From: Acidimicrobiales bacterium
GTDB taxonomy: Bacteria; Actinomycetota; Acidimicrobiia; Acidimicrobiales; JACCXE01
Assembly: GCA_035546775.1 (NCBI GenBank)
Contig: DASZWD010000002.1
Span: 1-64,000, forward strand
Reading direction: 5' to 3'
DNA length: 64,000 nucleotides
In this document: positions 53,048 to 61,533 of the stretch, in pieces
How the letters are laid out: each line of letters begins with the position of its first letter
How positions within the stretch are numbered: position 1 is the stretch's first letter
The notes under the pieces: generated by a model
Databases searched by the model: none
Seen by the model: the letters and a program-made list of their open reading frames with translations, nothing else
Told to the model about the DNA's origin: nothing
Position numbers and translations under genes: made by a program

Positions 53048-54181
53048 GTGGCGCGTCCGTTCCTCGGGTACTGGCCCGACCCCGAGGAGGCACCAGCCAA
53101 CGAGCCGCGTCGTGAGCCGATCGTCGCCGTCACGCCTGACGGGGCGGTGGTGCGCGGCGTGTTGTCGACGCCCCACGTCGGCAACTGGAACACGTGCGTC
53201 GTGCTGACCCATCCGCGGGGCGACTTTTCGCAGCACTACGTGGCGCCGCAGCTGGCGGCGGCGGGCTACGCGGTGTTGGGCGGCGCCACGCGCTACGTCA
53301 ACAACGACTCGGATTGCTTGCACGAGAACTGCGTCGTCGACGTCGAGACCCTCGTCGCGGCGGCGCGCGCGCACGGCGCGGACCACATCGTGCTGCTCGG
53401 TAACTCCGGTGGCGGTTCGCTCATGGCGCTGGCCGAGGCGACGGCGGTCGCGCGTGGTGAGCATCTCGGCGAAGCGTTCGTCGCCCTCGCCGCGCATCCG
53501 GGCGAAGGCGTGTTCATGCTCCAGGTGATCGATCCCTCGGTGACCGACGAGGACGATCCGTTCTCGTGCGACCCGGCGCTCGACATGTACAACCCCGACA
53601 ACGGCTGGCAACCGTGGCCCAACCCGTGCACCTACGACCGCGGCTGGTTGGCCACGTACCGCGAGGCGCAGCGGGCGCGCGTGGCGCGCATCGACGCGCG
53701 CGCCAATGCCGCGCTCGACGATCGAGTGACGTCACAGGACCGGCGTCATCGCGCCTTCGTGCGATACCTCACGACGTACCGCACCCTCGCCGACCCGGCG
53801 TACCTCGACCCGTCGATCGACCCCGACGACCGCCCACTCGGGTCGATCTTCGCCTACCCGGACCCCTACGACGCCAACTACGGTTACGGCCTGGCCCGCG
53901 TGATGACGGCGCGCGGCTGGCTGTCGACGTGGTCGGGACTCAGTTCACACGCCGCTCTGGTGGAGACGATGCCGGCGGTGACGATCCCGTCGTTGTTCGT
54001 GCACCCGACCGCCGACACGGAGATCCGGTTGCATCAGGCCCGCGGCGCGTACGAGCAATGCGCGGCGGCGGACAAGCAGTACGTCGAGATCAAAGGCGCA
54101 GTGCACTACTTCAGCGGTCGCCAGCGCGACGCGTGCGAGCCGATCATCGACTGGCTGCGCGATCGGTTCCCGCCGGCGTGA
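53048..54181 (+). CDS. alpha/beta-hydrolase
   Basis: 377 residues with the nucleophile elbow GNSGGG (near residue 120), the oxyanion-type strand [27 protein letters not shown] and a late [10 protein letters not shown] with the acid, then GAVHYFSG with the catalytic His. It is longer than ordinary C-C hydrolases and has a 100-residue insert after the elbow. GTG 53048 follows the VOC stop by two bases. Substrate unknown. Confidence 0.85.
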   Translation: MARPFLGYWPDPEEAPANEPRREPIVAVTPDGAVVRGVLSTPHVGNWNTCVVLTHPRGDFSQHYVAPQLAAAGYAVLGGATRYVNNDSDCLHENCVVDVETLVAAARAHGADHIVLLGNSGGGSLMALAEATAVARGEHLGEAFVALAAHPGEGVFMLQVIDPSVTDEDDPFSCDPALDMYNPDNGWQPWPNPCTYDRGWLATYREAQRARVARIDARANAALDDRVTSQDRRHRAFVRYLTTYRTLADPAYLDPSIDPDDRPLGSIFAYPDPYDANYGYGLARVMTARGWLSTWSGLSSHAALVETMPAVTIPSLFVHPTADTEIRLHQARGAYEQCAAADKQYVEIKGAVHYFSGRQRDACEPIIDWLRDRFPPA

Positions 54182-54312
54182 TGGCCGCAGCGCTGGCGCA
54201 CCACGCCGACCACGGCAGCAACCACATCGGCATCGCCGCGGTGCTAGTTGGCGCGCTGGTCGTAGTGCTGCTCTTTGTCGCGTACGCCCGCCGTCCGCCG
54301 CGCCAGCGTTAG
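54181..54312 (+). CDS. small single-pass membrane protein (43 aa)
   Basis: A 43-residue product from ATG 54181, which shares a base with the hydrolase stop (TGATG). The His-rich start ([17 protein letters not shown]) is followed by one membrane helix (IAAVLVGALVVVLLFVAY) and a basic tail. The His cluster could bind a metal. Its last 69 bases overlap the anti-sigma gene on the other strand. Confidence 0.6.
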   Translation: MAAALAHHADHGSNHIGIAAVLVGALVVVLLFVAYARRPPRQR

Positions 54313-54906
54313 GCCGCGCCCAGTGACGCGCTCCCTGCGGGGCGGCACGGCGAGCATCCACACGAGCACCAGGCTGACCAGTTCGGGAATATGCGTGATC
54401 TCGGGCCGTAGGCCTACTGACCCGTCCAGCACGTCGATGAGCGTCGAGATGACGATGGCGCCACACAACACCTGCGCCACCGGCAGCATGGTGCGCGCTC
54501 GCGCCGGGCGGGCCACCACTGCGAGCAGCCCCACGGCGTAGGCGACGCTGAAGGCGCCGAGGTGCCGAGCGCCGTGGGGCGACGCTCCGGTCTGGTCGCC
54601 GAGCAACAGCGCCGGGATCGACAACGCGATGATCTGGCACGCGACAAGGCCGAGCATTACCCGTATGACGAACCAGCGGCTGGCGCGGTCGGCGACGGCG
54701 TTGGCCTTGACGACCGCGCTCGACAGGTCGGGCTGCGGTGCGGCCTCCTGGATACGCAGCGTGGCGCGCGTCGCATGCAGGTCGTGCTCGAACGCCCGGC
54801 AATCGGCGCAGGTGGCGACGTGCCGGCGCACCAGCTGCGGGGCGATGGCGGGGTCCTCCCCGTCGGCCAGGGCCGAGATCGCTTCGATCCACGGGTCGCA
54901 CGACAC
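54244..54906 (-). CDS. anti-sigma factor with zinc motif and multiple membrane helices
   Basis: 220 residues: N-terminal ALADGEDPAIAPQLVRRHVATCADCRAFEHDL with the H-x3-C-x2-C zinc motif, then about four membrane helices. It should bind the sigma factor encoded divergently. GTG 54906 is preceded by GGAACT-N16-CGAC-N8, the same arrangement as upstream of the YcnI gene, which suggests autoregulation by the partner sigma factor and a leaderless message. Confidence 0.85.
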   Translation of the reverse strand: MSCDPWIEAISALADGEDPAIAPQLVRRHVATCADCRAFEHDLHATRATLRIQEAAPQPDLSSAVVKANAVADRASRWFVIRVMLGLVACQIIALSIPALLLGDQTGASPHGARHLGAFSVAYAVGLLAVVARPARARTMLPVAQVLCGAIVISTLIDVLDGSVGLRPEITHIPELVSLVLVWMLAVPPRRERVTGRGLTLARRTAGVRDKEQHYDQRAN

Positions 54907-54914
54907 GTCTTTTG

Positions 54915-54940
54915 GTCGTCGGTCGGGGCAGAATAGTTCC
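54915..54940 (-). promoter_or_regulatory. candidate ECF promoter of the anti-sigma gene
   Basis: On the minus strand GGAACT (54940-54935), 16 bases, CGAC (54918-54915), 8 bases and then GTG 54906. GGAAC-type -35 and CG-type -10 boxes are usual for ECF sigma factors. An identical layout precedes the gene at 55509. Confidence 0.7.
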
Positions 54941-54941
54941 C

Positions 54942-55463
54942 GTGCACGACGAGGCCCTGCGACCGCTGCTCGACGCCGCCGTCGAGGGTGACGACCGCGC
55001 CGTTGCCGAACTCGTCCGCGCGACGCAGCCGGCGGTGTGGCGGCTGTGTGCTGCGCTCGGCTCGCCCGGTGAAGAAGAAGACCTGGTCCAAGAGGTGTAC
55101 GTGCGGGCGTTGCGGGCCGCAGCGGGCTACCGCGCCGACGCGCCGGTGCTGCCGTGGCTGCTGGCAATCGCCCGCAACGTGTGCGCCGACGACGTGCGGC
55201 GCCGGCAACGCCAACGCCGCGTGCTCGAGCGGCTGCGGGTCCTCGCGATCGAGCCGGCGGCGGCCCCGTCCGAGTTCGTCGACGACCTGCTCGCCGCGCT
55301 GGAACCGCAGCGCCGGGATGCGTTTGTCATGACACAGCTGGTCGGTCTCTCCTACGAGGAAGCGGCGGTCGCGCTCGACTGCCCGGTCGGGACGGTGCGC
55401 TCTCGCGTCGCTCGGGCGCGAGCCGACCTGTCGGCCGCGGTGCGCCGCGCCGACGCGGTCTGA
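54942..55463 (+). CDS. ECF sigma factor (next to copper-type genes)
   Basis: 173 residues: region 2 (VAELVRATQPAVWRLCAALGSPGEEEDLVQEVYVRALRAAAGYRADAPVLPWLLAIARNVCADDVRRR) and region 4 (LEPQRRDAFVMTQLVGLSYEEAAVALDCPVGTVRSRVARARADL). GTG 54942 is 35 bp from the divergent anti-sigma start. The downstream YcnI/CopCD pair carries the same promoter motif as the anti-sigma gene, so it is probably part of its regulon. Confidence 0.92.
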   Translation: MHDEALRPLLDAAVEGDDRAVAELVRATQPAVWRLCAALGSPGEEEDLVQEVYVRALRAAAGYRADAPVLPWLLAIARNVCADDVRRRQRQRRVLERLRVLAIEPAAAPSEFVDDLLAALEPQRRDAFVMTQLVGLSYEEAAVALDCPVGTVRSRVARARADLSAAVRRADAV

Positions 55464-55474
55464 GCAGATTTTCG

Positions 55475-55500
55475 GGAACTGACAGCGGGCCACGTACGAC
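55475..55500 (+). promoter_or_regulatory. candidate ECF promoter of the YcnI-CopCD operon
   Basis: GGAACT (55475-55480), 16 bases, CGAC (55497-55500), 8 bases, then ATG 55509. Box sequences and both spacings equal those of the anti-sigma promoter at 54915-54940. Confidence 0.7.
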
Positions 55501-55508
55501 TAACGGAT

Positions 55509-56153
55509 ATGCGGAAATCTCTTTTGTGTCTCGTCGCGTTGGGACTCGTGGTGCTCGGTGCCACGCCGGCGCTCGCCCACGTCACGGTTGATCCGTCGAG
55601 CGCCGCGTCGGGCGCGTCGGACGTCACGCTGCGGTTCCGCGTGCCGAACGAGGAGGACAACTCGACCACCAGTAAGGTCGAGTTGTTCCTGCCGACCGAT
55701 CACCCCATCGCCGGTGTGGCCGTGGAGGCGGCGCCGGGATGGACCGTCACCACCGAGACGACGAAGCTGGCTAAGGCGATCCACACCGACGACGGGGACA
55801 TCACCGACGTCGTGTCGAAGGTCACGTGGGACGGCGGCTCCATCGGCGCCGGTCAGTTCGCCGAGTTCACCATCGAGGCGGGCGCCCTGCCCGATGACAC
55901 GTCGTCGCTCGTGTTCAAGGCGGTCCAGACCTACGCCAACGGCGACGTCGTGCGCTGGATCGACGTGCCGACCTCCAGCGGTGCCGAGCCCGAGCATCCG
56001 GCTCCGACGCTGAAGCTGACGACGACGCCGGCGTCGTCGACGAAGTCGAACGCCAACAAGAAGCGGGCGGATATCGCACTCGGGCTTGGCCTCGTGGCGG
56101 TGATCATCTCCGCGGTCGCCACCGGCATCGCGGTCTCCGGCCGCCGCGGTTGA
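55509..56153 (+). CDS. YcnI (DUF1775) copper-binding-type exported protein
   Basis: 214 residues: signal peptide ending ATPALA, then mature N-terminal HVTVDPSSAASGASDVTLRFRVPNE, the DUF1775 start in which the N-terminal His binds copper in studied homologues. The cupredoxin-like domain spans about 23-160 (WTVTTETTK...VTWDGG), and a C-terminal helix (ALGLGLVAVIISAVATGIAV) anchors it. It pairs with the CopC-CopD gene downstream (TTGA overlap), as in Bacillus ycnI-ycnJ. Confidence 0.88.
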   Translation: MRKSLLCLVALGLVVLGATPALAHVTVDPSSAASGASDVTLRFRVPNEEDNSTTSKVELFLPTDHPIAGVAVEAAPGWTVTTETTKLAKAIHTDDGDITDVVSKVTWDGGSIGAGQFAEFTIEAGALPDDTSSLVFKAVQTYANGDVVRWIDVPTSSGAEPEHPAPTLKLTTTPASSTKSNANKKRADIALGLGLVAVIISAVATGIAVSGRRG

Positions 56154-57787
56154 TCCGCGCCCGGCGGCTGGTCGTCGCGTCGCTCGGCGCGTTCGTCCTG
56201 CTCGTCGGGCTGGCGACGCCCGCATTCGCGCACGCCACGCTGAACAATTCGACCCCGTCGAACGGCGCGCGCGTCGAGACGTCGCCGAAGCAGGTCGTGC
56301 TCAGCTTCAACGAACGCGTCGAGGTGTCGCTCGGCGGCATTCGGGTGTTCGACTCGACCGGCAAACGCGTCGACCACGGCACCATCTCGCACCCGAACGG
56401 CGTCGGCTCACAGGTCGCGATTGCGCTGCCCAAGCTGAAGGACGGCGGCTACGTCGTGACCTGGCGGGTGATTTCGGCTGACAGCCATCCGGTGCAGGGT
56501 GCGTTCACCTTCACCGTCGGCAACGCCGCGCCGGCGAAAGCGACGGAGGTCGCCGGCCTGCTGGGCGCCAGCGGCGGCAGTCTCGTCGTGGGCGTCACCT
56601 ACGGCATCGGCCGCTTCATCGCGTTCGCCTCGATGCTCGTGTTCCTCGGTGCGCTGGCGTTCGTGGCCACGGTGTGGCCGGCGGGGGCACAGCAGCGGTC
56701 GGTACGGCGCACCGCCGTCGTCGCGCTGATCGTCTTGGCGCTCGCCACCGTCGTGAACCTCGTGTTGCAGGGCGGCTACGGCGCCGGCTTGAGCCTCGGC
56801 GGTTCGCTGTCGCGCGCCGTGGTCGGCGACGTGCTCAAGACGCGCTTTGGTCACATCTACGAGTTGCGCCTCGCGCTGCTTGTCCTCGCCGCCGGGCTGC
56901 TGGTCGTCCTGCTGCGGCGGGCGGTGCAACCAGCGTGGTGGAAAGCCGCGGCGCTGGTCGTCGGGGTCGGCATCGCGGCGACGCCGGGGTTGGCCGGGCA
57001 CGCCTACATCGGCTCGGACGAGCCGTACGCGCTGGTCGCCGACGTCGTCCACGTATGTGCCGCCGCCGCGTGGATCGGGGGGTTGGTCGTGCTCCTCGCC
57101 GCGGTGTTGCCTCGCGTCGACTTCGACGAGTCGACCGCCATCGTGCGCGGCTTCTCGCGCAACGCGGTGTACGCCGTGGCCGCCATCGTGGCGACGGGTG
57201 TGTTCCAGGCCTACCGGCAGATCGGCACGCTCGACGCGTTGAAGTCGACTGACTACGGGAAGTTGGTCGTGATCAAGACGCTGCTCGTCGCCGCCGTGCT
57301 GTGCATCGCGGTGGCCAGCCGCAACTTCGTGCACAAACGGTGGTCGCCCGCCAGTGCACGCATGCTGCGGAAAACGGTCGGACTCGAGGCGCTGATCGCC
57401 GTCGGGGTGCTGGCGGTGACGTCGATCCTCGTCAACTCCGCGCCGGCCAAGACGCTGGCGGCTCGCCCGCAGTCAGGCGAACTGACCGGCAAGGCGATGT
57501 TGCTCGACTACACGGCCTCGCCCGGCCGCGCCGGTCCCAACCAGATCCACCTGTACGCGTTGACGAAGACGGGCGTGCCCGAGAACGTCATCGAGATGAA
57601 GCTGAGCCTTTCCTTGCCGGGTCGCGGCATCGCGCCGATCGACGTCCCGTTGCAGAACGCGGGGCCGGGCCACTTCCAGTCGCTCAACTTCACCGTGCCC
57701 TTCAGCGGTCAGTGGACGATCGAGGTGACGGCGCGCACCTCCGACATCGACGAGGAAGTGCTCGACGGCACCGTGACGTTCCGGTAG
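56150..57787 (+). CDS. CopC-CopD fusion, copper import/resistance type (YcnJ-like)
   Basis: 545 residues: signal peptide, a CopC domain (mature start HATLNNSTPSNGARVETSPKQVVLSFNERV; DSHPVQGAFTF keeps the second copper His), eight helices of the CopD family (about 145-430), and a C-terminal YtkA-like exterior domain (about 440-545). The His that begin both CopC and YcnI fit a copper relay. TTG 56150 overlaps the YcnI stop. The 3' end overlaps the convergent BrkB gene by 79 bp. Confidence 0.88.
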   Translation: MIRARRLVVASLGAFVLLVGLATPAFAHATLNNSTPSNGARVETSPKQVVLSFNERVEVSLGGIRVFDSTGKRVDHGTISHPNGVGSQVAIALPKLKDGGYVVTWRVISADSHPVQGAFTFTVGNAAPAKATEVAGLLGASGGSLVVGVTYGIGRFIAFASMLVFLGALAFVATVWPAGAQQRSVRRTAVVALIVLALATVVNLVLQGGYGAGLSLGGSLSRAVVGDVLKTRFGHIYELRLALLVLAAGLLVVLLRRAVQPAWWKAAALVVGVGIAATPGLAGHAYIGSDEPYALVADVVHVCAAAAWIGGLVVLLAAVLPRVDFDESTAIVRGFSRNAVYAVAAIVATGVFQAYRQIGTLDALKSTDYGKLVVIKTLLVAAVLCIAVASRNFVHKRWSPASARMLRKTVGLEALIAVGVLAVTSILVNSAPAKTLAARPQSGELTGKAMLLDYTASPGRAGPNQIHLYALTKTGVPENVIEMKLSLSLPGRGIAPIDVPLQNAGPGHFQSLNFTVPFSGQWTIEVTARTSDIDEEVLDGTVTFR

Positions 57788-58797
57788 CTACGCCGCCGCG
57801 TTCTGGCGCTCGGCGCCGCCGCCCGCTTCTCCCACCGCACGAGGTTGATGACCGTCGCGTAGATCACGAGGCGCGAGAAAACCAGCAACCACGCCAGCAC
57901 GGCGAAGACCACGCCGATCGAGCCGTAGAGGGCCGACGAGCTGGCGATGGTGCGTGGGAGATAGAAGGCGCCGACGAACTTGAGGATCTCCATGCCGAGC
58001 GCGCCGACGATGGCGCCCGGCACCAGCGCCCGCCACGGCAGCTTGCGGTTGGGCAGCACCTTGAAGCTCCACAACCACAGCGCCAGGTTCACCGACACGC
58101 CGACGGCGATGCCGAACGGTGTGACGAATCCCGGCAGCCAATTCAGGACGGTCGTGACGGCGGCGGCGCCGATGAAGAGCACCGCGGCGCCGACGAGCCA
58201 CAGGAGGCCGAAGAGCTTGCCCTTCATGCCGCGCTCGTCGACCCGCCACACCTGGTCCATGGCGAACTGCAGGGAGTCGACCAGCCCGAGTCCCGACCAC
58301 AGCAGGCCGACGAGGCCGATGGGACCCGTCGCCGCAGGGTTCTTCGCCGCGGTGGTGATCGCCTCGTTCACGATGCGCGCCCCGTCGCCCTGGAGGCCGA
58401 GGTTGCCCACGATGCGCGTGCCGACGGTGGCGTCCTTCGACGCGAAGAACCCGACGACCGAAACGATCACCAGCAGCAGCGGGAACAGCGAGAGGAACGT
58501 CTGGAACGCCACGGTGGCGGCGAGGTTGTTGCCGTTCACCTCGCCGTAGCGGTCCTGGATCGGCATGAGCGTGCGGAGCACGGGCAGACGCGCCAGCTTG
58601 GCCTTGATGCCGGTCGGTTGTTTCGGTTGTGGAGGCGGTGGCGTCGGCGACGTGTCGGCGTGCTGCTGCTCACGCTGGGTCTGGATCAGCGCGGTCAGGA
58701 GCAACGCGGCGCTGACGACGGGCGCCAGGATGCGCTCGACGCCCGACTCGCGCCGCGTCTTTGCTTCGACCTTTGCTTTGTCTCTCGCGGCTCGCAC
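57709..58797 (-). CDS. YihY/BrkB family membrane protein
   Basis: 362 residues. The family core (about 75-335) shows DRYGEVNGNNLAATVAFQTFLSLFPLLLVIV, LWSGLGLVDSLQFAMDQVWRV and the C-terminal GSIGVVFAVLAWLLVFSRLVIYATVINLVRW. A Pro/Gln-rich linker precedes it. The C-terminal Arg/Ser/Thr-rich 30 residues overlap copCD and may be non-conserved. Proposed roles of the family (transport, serum resistance) are unsettled. GTG start. Confidence 0.88.
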   Translation of the reverse strand: MRAARDKAKVEAKTRRESGVERILAPVVSAALLLTALIQTQREQQHADTSPTPPPPQPKQPTGIKAKLARLPVLRTLMPIQDRYGEVNGNNLAATVAFQTFLSLFPLLLVIVSVVGFFASKDATVGTRIVGNLGLQGDGARIVNEAITTAAKNPAATGPIGLVGLLWSGLGLVDSLQFAMDQVWRVDERGMKGKLFGLLWLVGAAVLFIGAAAVTTVLNWLPGFVTPFGIAVGVSVNLALWLWSFKVLPNRKLPWRALVPGAIVGALGMEILKFVGAFYLPRTIASSSALYGSIGVVFAVLAWLLVFSRLVIYATVINLVRWEKRAAAPSARTRRRSYRNVTVPSSTSSSMSEVRAVTSIVH

Positions 58798-58829
58798 GCA
58801 TACGGGTTACCCCCCGAACGGGGTGCGGC

Positions 58830-58991
58830 TCAATCGCAGCAGGAGTCGCGCCAGCCGCAGCTGGCGCAGCGGTAGTGCGCGTGCTCGGCGCGCATGTCGC
58901 CGCCGCAGTGCGGGCACTCGGCGAAGATGGCGTGCGGCGAGGTTGCACAGACGCGCTCGTCAGTGGTCGTCGGCTGGTCCGTCGTGCTCAC
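58830..58991 (-). CDS. small zinc-ribbon protein (53 aa)
   Basis: A 53-residue gene from GTG 58991. CPHCGGDM...YRCASCGWRDSCCD contains two CxxC knuckles plus a terminal CC, a compact zinc ribbon. I recall similar tails (RC.SCGWRDSCCD) in actinobacterial proteins. Function unknown. The gene lies between brkB and the divergent gene at 59024. Confidence 0.7.
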   Translation of the reverse strand: MSTTDQPTTTDERVCATSPHAIFAECPHCGGDMRAEHAHYRCASCGWRDSCCD

Positions 58992-59023
58992 GCCGGCGAC
59001 GGTAGCTGGGTACGGTGCCTGCC

Positions 59024-59761
59024 ATGACGGACCCGGTCGACGCGCTGTTCGTCGGCGCGCTCGACGAGTTCGTGAAGCGCCGCGACGCGTTGGCGCGCGA
59101 GCTCAAGCAGGCGGGCGACAAGGACACGGCGGCGGCCGTCAAGGCGTTGCGCAAGCCGAGCACGGCGGCGTGGGCCGTCAACCAGGTGGCGCGGCGCCAT
59201 CCCGACGCGGTCGACGCGCTGATCACTGCGGCGCGCGCCGTGCACGACGCGCAGGCCGCGGCGGTGCAGGGTCGTGACGCCGGCGGCTTGCGCACCGCGA
59301 CCGACGCGTGGCGCAGCCAGATCCGGTCGCTCGCCGCGGAGGTGGCCAAGGACGCGGGCGAGCAGTACCGCGACGACGCCGCCGGCACCTTCGAAGCTGC
59401 GAGCACCAGCGACGAGTGGGCGGCCGTTCTCAAGGCGGGACGGCTCATGACCACGCTGTCGCCGTCGGGCTTCGGGCTCCAGGACATGCCCGATCCGGTG
59501 CTCACGCGTCCGGCGATCGAAGACGCGCCCAGGGAGGCGCCGGCGCGCGACGACGCGGCGATCGACGCGGCGATCGACGCGGCGCGTGCCCAGGTCGAGA
59601 AGCTCGAGGCCGCGCTCGAGAAGGCGACGCACAGTCTGCGGCGCGCCGAGCAACGCCTCGATCAGGCGCGCCGTGCGGTCGAGGAGGCGGAGGCGGTGCG
59701 CGACCGGGCGCGTGTCGCGCGCGACGAAGCCGCGGCGGAGTTGCGCCGTCTCGACGCCTGA
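59024..59761 (+). CDS. coiled-coil protein, unknown function
   Basis: 245 residues, strongly helical. The N-terminal part (VGALDEFVKRRDALARELKQAGDKDTAAAVKALRKPSTAAWAVNQVARRHPDAV) recurs in uncharacterised actinobacterial proteins as far as I recall; the C-terminal 70 residues form an Ala/Arg/Glu coiled coil. ATG 59024 is exactly seven bases after TACGGT (59011-59016), the leaderless pattern, which favours it over GTG 59015. Confidence 0.75.
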   Translation: MTDPVDALFVGALDEFVKRRDALARELKQAGDKDTAAAVKALRKPSTAAWAVNQVARRHPDAVDALITAARAVHDAQAAAVQGRDAGGLRTATDAWRSQIRSLAAEVAKDAGEQYRDDAAGTFEAASTSDEWAAVLKAGRLMTTLSPSGFGLQDMPDPVLTRPAIEDAPREAPARDDAAIDAAIDAARAQVEKLEAALEKATHSLRRAEQRLDQARRAVEEAEAVRDRARVARDEAAAELRRLDA

Positions 59762-60577
59762 CTAGGTGTCCACCTCCGGATCCGACGCGTCGGTGGCCTC
59801 GCGGACCTCTTCGATGCCGCGGGCGCCCAGTTGCACGAGCCGCAGGATCGTGACGAACCCCAGTCCACCGATGAGATTGCCCAGCGCCGCCCACGAGGCC
59901 GTACGCACCCAGTCGAGGTAGCCGAAGGGCGCGCCGACGATCAGCGCCGAGAACATTTCGAGCGACGTCACGACGGAGTGCTGCAACGGTCCGGCGCCGA
60001 GCACGAACGCGGCCGACATCGCGGCGATCAGCTTCGCGGGCACAGACTCGGTGCCGCGCTCCATCCACGTCATGAGCGTCATCACCGTGCCCGCCAGCAG
60101 CGCGCTGGCGAACGCCGCCCAGCCGACGCCGAGGTGGTTGGCGTGCGCGCCGAGATGCAATGCCGTCGACCGCACCCCGGGCAGCGCGGCCATCACGAGC
60201 GCCGCCATGACCCACCCGGCCGCCAGGTTGGCCAGCAGGGTGCCCACCCAGAGGCGCAGGAGGCTGAGCACGCTCGCCCGCCGCGCCACCACGACGGCGA
60301 CGGGAACGAAGAAGTTCTCGGTGAACAGTTCGCTGCCGGCCAGGACGAGCGCGATGAAGCCGACACCGAGGCCGAAGCCACCCAGCAGCGTGCTGTGGGT
60401 CTGCGACTCGATCAGGAGCAGCGCGATCAAGCCGACGAACACGTCGATGCCACCGACCGCGCCGGTGGCGAACAGCGACGGCCACGTGCGGCGCAGGCGG
60501 TTGCGGCCCTCTTCGATCGAGCGTTGCAACGCCACACCGGGAACACCGGCGGGCTCTTCGACGGCGAGTTCGTCCAT
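59762..60577 (-). CDS. formate/nitrite transporter (FNT) family channel
   Basis: 271 residues with six helices and the FNT features: LAGSELFTENFFVPVAVVVARR (the first broken-helix segment), WAALGNLIGGLGFVTILRLVQ near the end (NxxGG). It resembles YfdC-type members rather than FocA. The central HAN-HLGVGW segment contains the His expected in the pore loop. Substrate could be formate, nitrite or another small anion. Confidence 0.85.
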   Translation of the reverse strand: MDELAVEEPAGVPGVALQRSIEEGRNRLRRTWPSLFATGAVGGIDVFVGLIALLLIESQTHSTLLGGFGLGVGFIALVLAGSELFTENFFVPVAVVVARRASVLSLLRLWVGTLLANLAAGWVMAALVMAALPGVRSTALHLGAHANHLGVGWAAFASALLAGTVMTLMTWMERGTESVPAKLIAAMSAAFVLGAGPLQHSVVTSLEMFSALIVGAPFGYLDWVRTASWAALGNLIGGLGFVTILRLVQLGARGIEEVREATDASDPEVDT

Positions 60578-60650
60578 CGCCCCCGACTACCCGACCGCCG
60601 CGGTTTCCAATCAGGGCCGTTCGCCCCTGTTGCGCGACGGGTGATCGGCG

Positions 60651-61339
60651 TTGCCTAGCCGTATGCGCCGCTCGCGCCGCCTCGTCGCCGTGCTGATCGC
60701 CGCCGAGTGGTACGGCTGGTTGTACCGACTTGGACGTACCTACGGCTCGACGCCGGACGAGCGCGCCACGCCACTGCCGGGCGATGAGATCTGCCGGCAT
60801 CCCCACGCCGTCACCGACCACGCCATCACCATCGACGCGCCGCCTGCGTCGGTGTGGCCGTGGCTCGCGCAGATGGGTTGGGGTCGCGGGCAGTGGTACA
60901 CAGCGCGCTGGGTCGACCAGCTGTTCTTTCCTGATAACGGGCCGAGCGCCGAGGAGGTCCGCCGGAATGGCAGCACCTGGCTGTCGGCGACCGTCTGCTC
61001 GACGGCCCACCGGAAGCGCACTGCGCCTTCGTCGTCGCGTTGGTCGAACCGAACCGACATCTCGTGCTGCACTCGCGTGAGCACCTCCCGCCGGGCTGGG
61101 CGCAGCGTTACGGCGCCTGGGTCAACTTCACGTGGGCCTTCGTCCTGCGCGACCTCGGCGACGGCCGCACCCGCTTCCACTTCCGCTCGCGCGTGCGCAC
61201 CGGGCCGTGGTGGTTGCGCCAGCTGTATCGCGGGCTGCTCATCCCCGCCGACTTCGTGATGGCGCGCCAGATGATGCGTGGCATCAAGCAACGCGCCGAA
61301 CGCACACCGGCGCCCGCGGCGTCGCACACGTGCTCCTAG
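60651..61339 (+). pseudogene. SRPBCC family gene with a single-base frameshift
   Basis: Two frames together make one SRPBCC protein. The first (from TTG 60651 or ATG 60663) reads ITIDAPPASVWPWLAQMGWGRGQWY and ends its sensible part at PSAEEVR near 60962. The second continues QHLAVGDRLLDGPPEAH, then LVLHSREHLPPGW and ends at 61339. Family members read EEVRPEWQHLAVGDR-like sequence here; adding one C near 60964 restores exactly that. Either a genuine recent mutation or an assembly error. Start and stop are otherwise intact. Confidence 0.8.
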
Positions 61340-61533
61340 CGGTATGTGCGGTGGCGGCGGAAGCGCTTGCCGCGGCGCCACAGCAGCGTGAGCTCGGGCG
61401 CCGGGGGTATCTCGATCGGTTCGTCGTGGCAGTCGAGACACAGCGGTTCCGCGGAACCGCTTTTTGTGCGCCGACCGAGACCCGCGGTCCACAAGCCGTC
61501 GTGCGCGCTCGCCGCTGGCCGACGGCGGGTCAC
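61336..61533 (-). CDS. small protein with a CxxCH motif (65 aa)
   Basis: 65 residues from GTG 61533, overlapping the dnaB stop by GTGA. The centre reads LCLDCHDEPIEIPPAPELTLLWRRGKRF with a CxxCH sequence, and both ends are basic. A haem-binding role is unlikely without a signal peptide; a metal-binding role is possible. The overlap with dnaB argues for translation. Confidence 0.6.
   Translation of the reverse strand: MTRRRPAASAHDGLWTAGLGRRTKSGSAEPLCLDCHDEPIEIPPAPELTLLWRRGKRFRRHRTYR

Noticed and set aside
59502-61010. 502-codon minus-strand open frame
   Set aside because: Runs through the FNT gene in another frame; low-complexity Arg/Pro composition.
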